This document shows, piece after piece, positions 1 to 12,934 of a stretch of DNA of 64,000 nucleotides. Made by a program: the position numbers and the translations under genes. The stretch is from assembly GCF_036711975.1 (NCBI RefSeq), contig NC_091972.1, forward strand, positions 34,539,001-34,603,000, read 5' to 3'. Numbering within the stretch: position 1 is the first letter of the stretch; each line of letters opens with the position of its first letter. The notes under the pieces were generated by a model. That model saw nothing but the letters and a program-made list of their open reading frames with translations. It was not told the origin of the DNA and did not search any database. This DNA is from Onthophagus taurus. Lineage: Eukaryota > Arthropoda > Insecta > Coleoptera > Scarabaeidae.

Positions 1-3000
1 AATTAAAACATAGTTTTAAAACTTCTTTACCTGGTTTATCAAAAATTTACGATAAAATACAAGATGTAACCGAAAAAAATTACATTTCCGCCGATGTTTT
101 ATATTCTTCTTATAATACTTATGATATTCGCAAATATTTTAACACATTAAAACAATACGGAAAACTAGAAAAAGTTTATAACGAATTTAAAGAGCTATAC
201 GATACAGATAAAGATGGCGCTTTAAATTTAGATCACATCCTAAACGAAAAATTGTTAGAAATTCAAGATATTTGTATATCATTTAAAGTTGATGAAAGAA
301 AAGATTACACACTTTACATGCAAAAATTATTAAAATATCTTCGAGAATTCGCCAAAATCCTTTTTTCCGAAAAAAATAACGAAGATTTAATATCGAAAGG
401 AAAAGAAGTTTCCGTTTTTGAAATTCTTAATCATAAGAAACCTGATATTACTTGCAACTTACTGTATAGAAGAAACCTAGATGGTGCTGAATTCGACGAA
501 TTATTTTGCAAATTAAAATTAGATCTTCCTTACCACATAACGTATATTTCATTTCCTCAAATAACCTTTGATATTCGAGGTAATATTGAATCAACCGTAA
601 ACTCAACTTTACAGAAACCCCGACAAGATGTAATTAATTACGTACAACGTAGAAGCTGGTTCTTAGCTTTTTTAATCAACAATATTCACGGTCTAAATGA
701 CACAAAAATTGAACGTAACGAAGTTCGAGTTAAAGTTTTTATGAATTTGATGAATTTACCTGATATACAAAGATTAAAAAAATTATTTAATAATAATGAA
801 ACTCTTACGATTCTTCATCAAGATTATAGTTTCTTTTTAAAAAATTATTTCGACGAATTATTATTAACGAGTGAATCTTCGGCTCTTTGCGATGAAGGAT
901 ACATTAAATTAAAATTACCAAAAGATACAACTTGGAAGTGTTTGTACGAACTTGTACTTACAATACCAGAAAAAGATAAACACGAAGATATCGATAATTT
1001 AAGAGACATACTTTTATGTAATTTAATTAAAGAAAAAAATGAGGAAAATTATTGGAGTTTTGTTAGGTACATTACCAACGACGATTTGAGAATGCGAATT
1101 ATTATGGAAGAAATGCAACATTGGCCAGGGGAATTCTGTGTTGACGTTTTGAAATCGCAAATTTCTAAATATCAACATCCAAGTGAAATTGAAAGATTAA
1201 TGTTGAGATTTAAACAACTTGAAATTTATATTAAGGTAAGTTAATATTTTTTATATTAAAATTTTATTTGATTTGATGTAACATTTATAGATAAAAGATC
1301 GCTGTAATTATTTATCATGGTTTGAAGTGGATGAACTTTGTGTTAATGATCCTGAAAAGGTTATGATATCCATTTTACAGACAACTGATGTAAGTTTCTT
1401 TTTCAATTTTTATGTTTAATTTTTAAAATAGTTATTTAATGGTTGATTTTAAAATTACTACCTATTAATAACAATTAATATTGCTTAAAAATTATTGTAA
1501 AGTCAACCTTAAGAAGAATAAATTAAATGTGGACCTCCTTATTTATTTCAACTAATTCTCAATTATTTAGAGTGTGCGAATTAATTAAAAAATATAAACG
1601 GGAGTTTTTTTTCTGTTTGGATTGCTGCTAACTGCTTTAACAAAACCTCAATCTAAGGACGAAGTACATCTTCCACAATCACTAATAATTTCCAAGGGAT
1701 GTCTATTTCTTATTTAATAAATGATGATTTCCAAAGTAGTCGCTGAGTAATAATAAATTCACATAGTCGTTTTTCCGATTACAGACACATACAGGTGTCA
1801 CAGAATAGCTATTCCTAATTTTGGGAAATGATAGAGGACACTGAAATACACATTTTTTATTAATAAACTAGTATCTGAAAATTCCTCAGTGTCAAGATAA
1901 ACTAGAAATCTTTAATAACCCTCTCAATTACAACAGAAAAGAGATAAGTCTATTAGAAAGAATGCTGCATTAAAATTTATAAAAATTGTTTGAAGTCGTA
2001 ACTATTTTTGATACTCAAGTTGTAACGATTTGCAATCAAATGCCGATTTCTTCAAAACAGCCACTAACTCTTCTTCTGTATTAACAGATGTCTCATAAAC
2101 CAGTGATTTAATATAATAATAATAATAAATGCTTTTATTGATAAGTCGCAAAAACGAAAAAAAATGATAATACATTCTTAGACAATAGACTTATTTTCTG
2201 GACGAAGTTCAGTTTGGTTATTAATCAACTGCTCTTCCACTTAATCCAGAATATATAGAAAATATATGTATACATATTTTATGATGGTTTTTATGAAACA
2301 AAATAAATGATTGATTGATGAACGTGCTTGGTCCGCACGAAATAATCAATCGCCCTCTTCCGATCCATCTGTTTGGAAATTTTGCATTTAGATAGTTTCG
2401 GTTATTTATTTCAAAGTGTGCTGGTGCACCATCGTACTAAAAACAATATTTCTTCGAATATTAAGTGGGAAGTAATTCTGGCAGAGTATGTTTCAGAAAA
2501 ACGCAAGACACATAACCATTTAACCATGCAGTCAATAAATATGGACCCACTATATAACGATCAACAATCCCAGCACAAATATTAACCAAAACCTTCTATT
2601 GATGTTACGTGTGAAAAGCACAAGGATTTTCTTCGCTTCAAATGCGACTACAGTGAGCGCTCACTTAACGTACACAATGCGTTCCTGAGTTACCGTACGT
2701 ATAACGAATGTACGTTAAACGAACACGAAATATCCATAAGAATATGTATATTTATGTTTAATTGGTTCCAAGATGATCTTTGTTCGCACGAACGTACAAC
2801 TTGTTCGTACGAACGTACACTTACGGCCGACGGTGAAAAACTAGTGGAAATAGGAAGACGTTTAGGATACAGTAGATCAACCGTTAACAAAATAGTAAAA
2901 TCAAAAGAATGTTTGAAGTGTTATGTTAAAGATGGGGTAAATCTTCAACAAACTTCAGGTACTCGTATACGTTCTAATGTGATGGAAGAAATGGAGGGGA

Positions 3001-6000
3001 TTTTGAAAGTTTGGTTAGACTCTCAATTACACAGAAATATTCCTTTAAGTCTTTCTGCTATCCAACAAAAAGCTAAGGAAATTTATTCAGAATTAAGATA
3101 AAAATGCATGAGAACGCAACTGATACGTTTAATGCAAGTTGGGGATGGTTTAGAAGATTTAAAATCAGGGCCAACTTAATTAAAGCGAAATTGACAGGAG
3201 AAGCAGCGAGTGCAGACTCTAACGCTGCTAGTGAATTTATAGCAACACTTTAATGTTAACGAAACGGGATTGGGACAATGAAAAGAGCGTGGAAAAAGTT
3301 GTGCCCGCAATTTGTTTATGACGAAGAAACAAATGTTCAAAATCTTCAAAACGAAGTTGTAGAAGGCGTGATAGAAATTGGAACGCGCTTAGGCTTGGAA
3401 ATAAACGAAGAAGATATCGAAGAGTTAATAGAATCACATGACGAAGAGTTGTCTATCGAAGATCTCATGGAATTACAAAAGACAGATAATGTCGAAACGA
3501 ATGACGATGACGCCGTTGAAGACCTGCCCAAAGAAAATGTATTAAACTTAGAAACTTTAAGTGAAATTTTAAATAAAATGGAAAATCTCGCCGATGTCAT
3601 AGAGAATGTAGACCCAAATATGGAACGAAGTTCTAATGTTGTAGGTATACTCCGTGATGCGTTTACTTGTTACAAAACCATGTACATAGAGAAAAAGAAG
3701 ACTGGCCTTAGGCAATTAACCTTAAAACAATTTTTAACTAAAAAAACTTAAGAATCGATAAGTTAATAATCGTTTATTTATTAAGTTATTTATGCTATCT
3801 TTACTTGTACTGACTTTTTTAAATTAGAATAAAATGTAAAAATAAGGCTCTTATTTTTCTAGTTTAATAATGAAATTGGATCGTCGATGTACGTTAATGC
3901 GGATGACAAATGTACGTTGTACGAACACGAGGTCATAAAACGTCTTGTACGTATCTGCGAACGTACGTAAAGCGGGCGTTGACTGTATTGTGTGTATTAA
4001 AATCGCCTTAACTTGTAAAATATTCATCATCTGTCCATAATACACTCCTAGGAAATCTTGGTTCATCATTCATTTTTTTTTCAAGTACCATTTGGAAAAT
4101 TGAGCTCTGTTGGGATAATCAGCTGGATTTATCGTTTGCGCTTTTTGTATGTGAAACTGATTCTTCTGGTATTTCTTTAATGCCCTCCATACAAATGTGT
4201 GGCTTATACGCATCGCATGGGCAATGGCACGAGTACTTGTTTTCTGGTTATTTTCTAATAGTTGCAAAACTTGGTCATCAAAGTCAACATTTCAGTCTAT
4301 GATGATACAATTTTGAATCTTGCACATAAATAATAAATAACACAAACACGCTCACATCAAAATGAAAGACATCGAAGCCCTGCATATCGTCAATAGCTTC
4401 TCTTAACATTATATACTTTTAAGTAACACACACTTAAATTTTGCAAGAACAAAAAACTCGTCGCGATGTCATATACATATAGAAGAAGAATGTAAGGCCA
4501 GTCAGTAAGAACCTTGAAATCAATGTTAACGTTGATCTCGAATATCCTTAGGCTTAGGGTAACGTCATAGTCACGAACGTTGGATTAAAAGTTGACGTGA
4601 CTTCACCTCTTTGTTTTGGAATCTCAAAATTAACTACTAACATAGACTGTGTGACCTTGACATTGTTTTAATAGCAAGGTCGTAGATGCTCCATCCACAG
4701 AGAGATCTCAAGGTGAAGGTCTTGTCAGGATTAGAGTCTATCGATACCATGTAGATTGACAGCTTACAAGGTGAAATATAGAAGTTGATCTTCACTTCCA
4801 TTTGCCGATTCACGCACCTCCTCTTGGAATCTTAAAGTCAGGATTAAGAAATCTAGCTGCTATGAAGGATTAGTAAACCCAGCGCTTGAGTTAGAGTCTT
4901 GCACTGAACCAAGTGTTAGAACGAGTGTGGTACATTTTATAAAATCTTATTATCCCATATTATCTTTAATATGGGAAGGATTATGGAATAAGGATATCCA
5001 AATATTTGTCTTTGTAATACTATAGCAGTGTACCATAGCTTTCACGTAATGATGTGTTACCACGTACCTTTAAATTGCAACAAGAAATTTTTATTTTCCT
5101 TCAGGAAGAAGGATACAAAGACGCAGAGTATTTTGCTGGTACCGTTTCTTTTAATAAAATGAGTAGTTGAATTCCCGCAATCTACCTCTACAGGGAAAAA
5201 ACATGCTTTTATGAAAAACTCAAGCTATGGAGAAGAAAAGTGAGGATGTGGGCAATGATTATTTTTTGATAATACAGCAATTTTTGCCGTCAAATGAACT
5301 TGCTCTTTTGAGACTTGTCTCATTGTAGGCTTGTGCTAAAGTTCATCTCCCTAAAGCACTCTTCTAAACGTTATAAAAGAATGATGTTGAATCCAACTTC
5401 TTCATCAACTATAGTTCAAAGTCTCTCCGAGGTTTTCTTTTTATCGCTAGTTAAATGAAGAAAGTATCCGATTTTTGAGGATGCCGGCAACTTTATCCAC
5501 TTTGTGATTTTTTTCTCAAAAACTATCTGACGAAAATATTTCAATTTTGAGCAAGTGATAGTCTGATGTGATTGTCATGAGGGGCATATTTTATTTTATC
5601 GCAGTTTAGCAGAAGCGGTTATGTCGAAAACAGCTGGATGGATTTAATACCAAAATATAATTACGTTTGTCGGACCCCGTTATCAGTATTTCAAAATTAT
5701 GCCTCTAATTTTTTTAAAGCGATTTAATTAATAATTAAAAAGAAATAGAAATAAGCCATGCGGGAATACGGGGGTTCCGTCCAATCCAGCTGGTGTGTGT
5801 TTCATATTGGACGCCGCGCCTTTATTTTGCTTACATAAAGAAATAAAGACGCGACGTCTAGTCTAGAACACACATCAGGACTCAGATTAGGCAACAATTT
5901 CCAGCACATGTTTCCATTCCGTCCTTACATGTCAATCTTTCTATAATCCCTTGCTCCATTTTGACTAAATACTTGTTACTCAAATGACTTAATATATACA

Positions 6001-9000
6001 TCGTCTACCTGATCTACCTTTACAATTAACTCTGCATTATTGTTGCAACTGTAATAATTATTATGAGTAAAGTAAATTTGTTGTCTAAACCACACTAAAT
6101 GCTTTAATTTTTAATGTAATGTCATTTTTATTTGGGTACTTATTTTTTTAATGTCAGAATTGTTTACCCCAAAAACATGTATTGAAATCAGTATCAAGAT
6201 AATAAAATATATAGATTTGAGGTCCACATTTTCTTTATTTTTCTTTACCATCTCCAATAATTACATTATTTTTTCACTAATATTTCTTATAGTTGGACAT
6301 TTTAATGAATTATTTCTATTTACATCCACCACACGAAGATTTATTATTAAATATAACAGAACAGCATTTATTAAATTATTTCAACAAATACTCATTTTAT
6401 AATATCCGCCAACTCTTAGATATTTTACCTAAAAGGCACTGCATAAATATCTCAATAAAATTATTTTCTCTTCTTAAAAACTTAATAAACCTTAATTTCA
6501 TCGTAAATTATCTTCTGGGAATAAACGAATTTGATGTTTCCTTAAAAAACATTCAAATATCATCCAGAATTCTCCAAAAGTTTACTCCAGAAGAAGTCGA
6601 ACAATCCTGGAGTTTAATCGACCAACCTTTAAGCATTTTAGAAATGCTCCTTATGAACACTCGTTTAGAAAAATTTGGTGAAGTCTACATCAATATTCAA
6701 CACGATATTGAAAATACCGAATTCGATGAAAGTGTGATGTCAGTTGAAAAAATTGATGAACTATTACGGGAATACGCCGAAAAAAGTTTAGATTTTAAAG
6801 TCGTCGGAAGGACCCCACCTAGTGGAAGTACGGAAAGTAAATTAATGCTTTCAATTGATTCGAATTGTTTGGAACCGAAAAAATTTCTCGTTCCCGATAA
6901 AGTTCCGGAAAAATCTAATTGGATTCCCGATAATGAAATTGACGAATGCATGTGTTGTCGTCACACCAGATTCTCCATGTTCAATCGACGACACCATTGT
7001 AGGAGATGTGGAAGAGTGATTTGTTGGAGTTGTTCGTCGAAAAGGATGACTGTTGATACTTATGGGGATGTTTTAGTACGAGTTTGCAACGATTGTTTTG
7101 AACAAACCCAAAAAACTGAAGGAACTAGAATTATTACGGAAGAATATTGGATATTAAATGGAAATTTAGAACATGATTCTTTAGTTCGACAAGAATTTTC
7201 TTTCGAAAATGCGCCAAGCGTTATGTTGTGCTTATCGATTTTAAAACATCATTCGAAATCCGAAGAATATCCGAAATTTTTACTTCAACAATGTGAAAAT
7301 ATACTCACTATATTAAGACCTCACAAATATAAAAGATCAGAAGAAATTGACTATAATTTAATAATTAAAATGCTTAAGTATGGTTTCTTTTTAATTTTAT
7401 ATGTTTTTTTAATGGTTTATTTTTTAGAGCTTTGGCGATTGCTGCAAAAGTGATGTCAAATCAATGTATGTTTCAATGGGGAGCATCTTTAGCGGATAAA
7501 ATCATGTCGCAAGCGGAAATGTTGGGACTATTAGCGGAGAATAGATATTTAGATTTATTACCACCTCCTTCTCAAACACAATCGTCTCATTTAAATACTT
7601 CTGTTTTGCGGAGTGTTAGAGATAAGTTATTAGAATTGGAACAATGGAGTTTAGGGTTGGAAGTTTCTACAAAGGCTGGATTAGATACAACTGGTAAGAA
7701 TTTTCTGGTATATTATAATTATGTTTATGCAAAAGTTAATTTATTTGAAGTTACACTCGGAAGTCTATGCAAAACTGTGATGTGTTATGTTAATAAACAT
7801 TACGTAAATAAATTCTTAACGCATTATGAGGATGATATGATATTATCCACTCACATTCATTGCAAGCATCTCAGGCTCCTGGTGAACAATTGCGGGTTCA
7901 TTCTCTTGAAAATAGACTTATGACTGACATATGTTGGATATTCGCCTTATAAAATATTTCAACTGAGATTGTCGTGTTCCTTTTTGCCAAAGAGAAAAGT
8001 CCTACATACTTAGGTGTTTTCAGTTTTATTGATAATTCTAGGTACCTTTTTAATAAGTCAAAAATAAAAACGAAAAGCAAATTGTAACAATATCACTAAT
8101 TTATAAACTATTACTTTCAAAATAAATATTGAATACTAATACTTAAATAAAATAAGCCTTTCTATTTTCTTTAAGGAATATTTGCCATGTGGGGTAAAAG
8201 TTTTCTTCAAGCAGGAAACCTTCAATTAGCTCGCCAAAAATTTAAAATGTGCTTCGAAAAGACCACCCATTTCGATTTGGATCGATTGAGTCTTTCAGAA
8301 AATCAGTCTCTTCGTTCAAACCGTTCTTATTACCGAACTTTAACGGATAATAAAAAAATTCTAAAAGACCCGCTTCTTTTAACCGAAATAGTACAAATTC
8401 TTGAATCGAAAATAGACAGGATTAATCCGAAATTATACAAACAATTCCCTTCAACTAGATCAATGTACGAATCGACCTCAAGTCTTGCTAGTGTTTCGAC
8501 AATAGTAAACGATCAAAAGTATCAAAATGAAGATGCTGTATGTATTATGAACGATCTATTAAGTTTAGAAGCGATCGAGCAAGGAAATTACGCCCCAAGT
8601 AATTTTACGATTGATGAAAATTGCGAATTTTATAAACCGCATATTGAAAATATTTTCTATGAAGAATGTGTGTATTATTTGAATAAATACGGAAGCGCAA
8701 TAAGTTTATGCCAATTTTATGTTCGTCATAAGGATTTTTCCGAAGCACTTCTTTTTATACACAAAAATAAATTAAGTAAAGATATTTTTATAGAAATTTA
8801 TATCGATTGTTTAAAAGAAGGTGTAATCGAATTACTTCATAACGCAATCGTTAAAATCGATCCTTCCTTCGACATTTGGAAAGAATATATCAAAAGTCTT
8901 TGCATTTACATGGAAAAACAGGCCATGTTTAATAGTTTGTATCAGCTTCAGCAATTTATTGGTGATTTCGTTCGCGCCGCTTTAACATGTATTAAATTTT

Positions 9001-9955
9001 ATTCATCTGACGTGACCAGTTTTTCTGAATTAAATACGAGAAACGAATTTCTTTATAAAGCGCAAGAACATCTGAAGCAAGTTTTAGAACAAGAACAATG
9101 GGTTGATGTTACTACAGTTAAAACTAGTTTTTATGGTTCGTTTTTAGAAGAAAAACCTATTACAAATGCAGCTCTTGTTATGAAGTTGGACCATAAATCT
9201 GTAAATTTACATATTAATACGATTGATAAGCAAGTTGAGGTTGTTAAATATTTGAGTAAATTTGAAAATTCAGAAAAAACTGTGTTTGATGTTATGAATG
9301 ATATTTTAATGGAAGAAAATAAATCAATAACGATTCCTACATTATTTGGAAATGGATATGAAAAAATATTAATTGCGGTTTTATGTATAGTTATAAGTGA
9401 TAATATTTCTGAGGGTTTTAATATTACACAAAGGTATAAAAATAATTTAAAAAAATCATTAAGTTGACTTATTTATTTTTTTAAATAGCATAATTAAAGA
9501 TTATAAAATTAAAGCGACAAAAGTATACCCTGAAGTAGGAAAATTACTGGCTAAAAGACGAAAACTTGACGCTATTCGTGACTTAGTAAACTGTATGTAC
9601 ACTGAAAATCATATGGTTAACGTCTGTGATGAAATGTTAGTGTTAACTGCCAAGGCCTTGGCACAATACGAAGGCAGCGATGCTGAAATTGAAACAACTA
9701 TTAAACTTATTTCGAATCATAATATCAAGGTAAAAATAATTCCCTTTGTTTACATTGTTATTATTTTTATATTTTTAGATAAACACGTATATAGAAACAA
9801 GACAGCTTCGAAGTGGATTTCTTTTAGCAGCTAAACACAATAAAACCTGTGATGTGATGAGAATTTGTAGGGAGGCAGAAATTTTAAATCGACAAGATGT
9901 GATAAAGTTGTGTGAAAAATATTTGGAATCACATCCACAACCAAGTTTGAAATAA
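1..9955 (+). CDS. ZFYVE26: ZFYVE26 (spastizin), 3' two thirds, 7 exons, 5' truncated by window
   Basis: Large PI3P-binding protein of endosomes/lysosomes. In vertebrates it works with spatacsin and AP-5 in autophagic lysosome reformation and in abscission (family knowledge). Exons read from the sequence: 1-1235, 1291-1389, 6293-7377, 7428-7693, 8176-9433, 9489-9729, 9779-9955. All introns have GT/AG ends and the reading frame joins across every junction, giving about 1,450 residues. The reading frame is open at base 3, so the N-terminal third lies upstream. The FYVE finger (about 6919-7095) has a WxxD-like start, a CxxC pair, the RRHHCRRCG core that binds PI3P, and an RVC motif. Helical-repeat-like sequence follows to the stop at 9953-9955, as in spastizin. 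Intron 2 (1390-6292) is unusually long and carries transposons; the other introns are 50-480 bp. Identity is firm. The exact use of the 7694-8175 intron is inferred from splice signals. Confidence 0.9.
1390..2329. other. Intron 2 of ZFYVE26, proximal part
   Basis: AT-rich intronic sequence with no open frame that I recognise. A short AAT microsatellite lies near 2114-2130. Confidence 0.5.
2330..2648 (-). pseudogene. mariner-like transposase remnant, C-terminal part
   Basis: Read on the minus strand, this gives the second half of a mariner/IS630-type DDE transposase: NIWAGI-like, GPYLL-like, LPELLPT-like and YDGAPAHFEINNRNYLNAKF blocks, then PNRWIGRG. It has in-frame stops and frameshifts. 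It continues the fragment at 3988-4300. A pogo-type element (2651-3985) was inserted at a TA between them. It is dead as a gene. Confidence 0.8.
2754..3101 (+). pseudogene. Tigger-like N-terminal DNA-binding segment
   Basis: Open frame whose middle (EIGRRLGYSRSTVNKIVKSK) matches the helix-turn-helix of the CENP-B/psq DNA-binding domain found at the N-terminus of pogo/Tigger transposases. It is followed by sequence resembling the start of the second, HTH_CENPB-type domain (LKVWLDSQ, then IQQKAKEIY). It stops at 3101 well before any catalytic residue. The upstream part is read through the terminal repeat and may not be coding. Confidence 0.65.
3278..3751 (+). pseudogene. Tigger-like transposase C-terminal segment
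   Basis: 157-residue open frame. It starts with the WKKLCPQFV block that follows the DDE core in TIGD1-like transposases, continues with an acidic EDIEELIESHDEELSIEDLMEL region, and ends with the YIEKKKTGLRQLTLKQFL tail typical of this family. No DDE residues precede it in this copy, so it is the remnant of a longer gene. The frame is open, which suggests relatively recent loss. Confidence 0.75.
3988..4300 (-). pseudogene. mariner-like transposase remnant, N-terminal part
   Basis: The minus-strand reading gives a transposase HTH segment (RAIAHAMRISHTFVWRALKK), then an FHIQKAQ..NPADYPNRAQF block, and after a frameshift a VLWTDDEYFTS block holding the first catalytic Asp. The reading is cut at 3987 by the pogo element and resumes at 2648. 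Frameshifts and an in-frame stop make it nonfunctional. Confidence 0.8.
4301..6292. other. Intron 2 of ZFYVE26, distal part
   Basis: AT-rich intronic DNA. The only structure I can support is the imperfect hairpin at 5790-5878. It ends at a pyrimidine-rich AG acceptor at 6291-6292. Confidence 0.5.
5790..5878 (+). repeat. Intronic imperfect hairpin, about 38-bp arms, 12-nt loop
   Basis: Bases 5790-5828 pair with 5841-5878 around a loop near 5829-5840. Several of the non-Watson-Crick positions are G.U wobbles if the plus strand is transcribed, the same strand as the host gene. It could be a tiny MITE or a pre-miRNA-like fold. I recognise no known miRNA seed. Confidence 0.5.
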
Positions 9956-10255
9956 CATTTAAAGATTGTATTATAAAGAAGAATTATAATGTGTACCAAA
10001 ACAATATCTTAACAAAGGAAATAATTTTTTTTGAACAGAAATATTTTTGAAAAGCTCCCACATTTTAACTTACATATAAAATTAATGAATTATTTTAAAT
10101 ATTAAAATGATTTGTTTAAGTTCAATTTAAATCTCCCAGAGTGTAGTTCACACTCAAATGAGTGGATGATCATGGTCAGTAATTTTTGGGGTATGTAATT
10201 GAAAGGTTTTTACAAAGTGGTATGTTTTAAATTGAGACCTATTATATACAGTGTG
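9956..10255. other. ZFYVE26 3' UTR and downstream spacer
   Basis: AT-rich sequence after the stop codon, with no gene. A short hairpin (GAGTGT...ACACTC) lies near 10139-10155. Confidence 0.4.
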
Positions 10256-11460
10256 TTAATTAATTATCATAGCCGACGTCATCATTGCAAGTATGCAACC
10301 AATATCGCGTATTGCAATACCAATACTGTAATATCTAATGGGTAATTTTGCGATAACCATGCTTTTCGTTTTATTGATCGCGATCTTCATGTTTACTTCA
10401 TCCTCCGATTCTGCGATGATAAAGGCGTCGTCTACATCACACAATCTTTATTGTTCTTCTTCCCAGTGTATATGCTATATTGTCATGTTACATATAACAT
10501 GTTAAACATTTGTGGACTGAGGCTGTCACCCTGTACATATACCGGCTATGATGTTGATTTCTAATCCTTCCTCGTTCGAGATTCTTAGTTTTGTCTTATT
10601 ATCTGTGTTTACTTATTTGATCTTTTCTATGATGTTTGGGTGTATGTTATTTGCAAGGAATAGTTTGAGCATGTTGGAGAGCCTCGCTCTGTCGAATGTA
10701 TTTTCGGGATCCACGAAACAAAGATATGCTGGTTTATTGAATTCCAATGCTTTTTCGGCAATTTGATGGACTATGAAAATGGCGTCGCGTCGGTTGTAGA
10801 CCGATTCTTCTAGAACCCTTGTTGTTCCTTTCTTGCGTGTTAAAATCTTCATGGTGGTATTCAATAGCGATATACATCAGTAGTTTTTAGGGTCATCTAG
10901 TTTTCCCTTCTTGTGCAGGACAATACTTGTACTGTGCTTCCAATCCTTTGGCACTTACCCGGCGGTGAGGATATTATTAAATAGTTTTCCTAGTTGATCA
11001 GCTAGCAGTCTCCCTCAATATTTTAATAGTTAATTGCTGATGTTGTTTGGAACCGGTGCTTATCCGATTTTGATTTTACTCATTGTTTCTTCCACATCCT
11101 CTATCGTTATAAGGTGTAATGTTTGCTTGTCCTGGTTACTTTGAGAGTAAAGTTGTGTGAGAAATTCAACTCTTTTCTGAGACTCCTTAATAGCTTCCAC
11201 ATCTTTTTTTGGGTTCCATATAAGTTAGTCTCCATCTCTGTGCTGAACTCTTCCCAGTGTCTTTTTTTTATATCGCGGATGTGGTAGGTGACTCTATGCC
11301 TTATTGCGATGTATTCTTCACGGTCGTATGTAGTTTATAAGGTTTTAAGTTTTTCTTGCAGTTAGGTGCCCTGCTACCACTCTTGTTTTCAAAGCTTCCC
11401 TCGCTGCATTATCTGTGTTGTTTTATGATTTCTCATGTGATATTGGTGTTATGGTTCTTT
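10256..11460 (-). mobile_element. Degraded RTE-like non-LTR retrotransposon (RT remnant)
   Basis: Minus-strand fragments follow the order of an RTE/BovB-type reverse transcriptase. An IEDVEETMSKIKIG-like block (about 11095) is followed by PKDWKHSTSIV and DPKNY.CISLLNTTMKILTR. Next come RRDAIFIVHQIAEKALEFNK and CFVDPENTFDRARL (10613-10864), then QGDSLSPQMFN (near 10520), then a VDDAFIIAESEDEVNMKI block (10390-10440) where the catalytic YADD has become VDD. Many stops and frameshifts. No poly-A end or target duplication identified. Confidence 0.75.
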
Positions 11461-11599
11461 TTGATTGGAAGTATCATATACTCCAAAAGGTTAACAAAAG
11501 ATACGGATAGATAAAGCAACTTGATGCCTTAATAAACAGAAAGTTAAGGCTTAAATGTGAAACTACCTATACCTGCGCTGTCTGAGGAAATTCGGCTAA

Positions 11600-11735
11600 G
11601 GCTCACTTTTACCACCCTTGATAAATTTAACCGATAGATAATTACCATGGTTATAGCGGTTTTAAGCGCTCTCATTGGTTAAGAGCACCAATTTATCTAT
11701 CGGATAAATTTATCAAGAGGTGGTAAAAGTGGGCC
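11600..11735. mobile_element. 136-bp MITE, Tourist/Harbinger-like, with TAA target duplication
   Basis: Terminal inverted repeats of about 42 bp (starting GGCTCACTTTTACCACC on the left and GGCCCACTTTTACCACC on the right arm read in reverse) enclose a 50-bp centre. The trinucleotide TAA flanks both ends (11597-11599 and 11736-11738), as expected for PIF/Harbinger-type insertion. No coding capacity. Confidence 0.75.
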
Positions 11736-11739
11736 TAAA

Positions 11740-12517
11740 TCGAATGTAACAAAAATTCAAGTTTTATAAAACGAGATGGCAGTAATCTCCGAGTGGTACA
11801 TTTCTAATGATCAACTAGACAATGAATTAAAAATAGACAGTATTATAGCCTTTATAACCTCAACACATACAATATAAAGAAACACTACACCGCATGAACT
11901 TATCAGAAAGAACATCCATACGCGATTTAAAACGAAGCTGCAGCAAAATAGTCTACTGGAATAAAAAATGCGTGAAATATAAATAAGAAATTGAATTAAT
12001 AGAAGTAAGAAATCATTATTTTGTAAGTGACGAATTTAAAATAAATTTATGTTTTAACAAAAAAATCATTTGTAATCTTTTTACTAATTTCTAAGGATTT
12101 TCAAAGGTATGTAGGAAATTTTAAGAATTTCAAGAGTACATTCAAAGCTTTCAAAAAGAATGCAAGAACTTCTAGGACGTTCTACGTATTTTCAGGTATA
12201 CAAAATGAAAAATGCACGGTTTTCCAACGATTTTCAGAAAATATCTAATGATGGATCACATCTACAATGATCTTCAAAGACGTTCAGGGATTTCTAACGT
12301 TTTTCAAAATACCATTTTAGTAGAGAAACATTTTTTCCAAGGTTATTCCAGAAGCTCTAGAAGAAAATATTAACTAACTATGTCTTAAAAGCTAGATTAT
12401 CACAGAAAGCCCAGCTCAGGTTAAAGACTACCCGTACAAACAATGGGCTTTTGATAGTCGATTATTCGTCGTCACCTCGTTCAGGAGCTAACCTAAGCAA
12501 GCCCGTGGGTATGAATT
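11740..12517. other. Noncoding spacer with degenerate short repeats
   Basis: No gene. About 12050-12330 has loosely repeated TTCTAAGGATTTTCAAAG-like words, too diverged to define a unit. Confidence 0.35.
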
Positions 12518-12703
12518 GTGAATGATGAGATGTCCATCCAAATAAAGGAATTACTTGAGAAACTGAGAAGCTTTCACAGAAATCTGTCCAAGGACAATGC
12601 CAATACAAGGCAAAATAATAATAAAACGCAACGTACGACACGGAAGAAGTTACAAGTTATAATCGAACTATACGATTCCTTATTGGACGGAGATGCGAAT
12701 TGA
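12518..12703 (+). CDS. Small ORF, 61 aa, function unknown, doubtful
   Basis: Hydrophilic, Lys/Asn-rich frame with a coiled-coil-like start and no domain I recognise. It lies between a MITE and LINE-derived repeats and is probably part of an unidentified element rather than a host gene. Confidence 0.2.
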   Translation: MNDEMSIQIKELLEKLRSFHRNLSKDNANTRQNNNKTQRTTRKKLQVIIELYDSLLDGDAN

Positions 12704-12934
12704 CATATCGGGTAGGCGGACCAACCAACCTTGCACCGCGACCCTAAGGATCTATTGTACCCTGATAGATATCGTTATACTTGGAATACAGTACAGTACG
12801 TACCCAGGCTATGTACAGGATGTTCAAATTTCGATGGGTTTGCAGGGTATCTCAGTTATTATGAAAGATAGAAAGTTGCGGTTTGCGCGAACCTGAGCTA
12901 CTTTTTTGTGAAACTTACAATGCCGCAAACCAAA

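Larger units (their letters stand above)
2651..3985 (+). mobile_element. pogo/Tigger-like DNA transposon, internally deleted
   Basis: The element has imperfect terminal inverted repeats of about 23 bp starting CAGT and ending ACTG, with an ACGTAC block inside. TA lies on both sides (2649-2650 and 3986-3987), the target duplication expected for the Tc1/mariner/pogo superfamily. Further ACGTAC/CGAACG subterminal motifs recur in both ends. Inside are an N-terminal CENP-B/psq-type helix-turn-helix (about 2824-2920) and a C-terminal Tigger-like segment (3278-3751). Most of the DDE catalytic core between them is missing, so the copy cannot be autonomous. It sits inside a mariner remnant. Confidence 0.85.
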
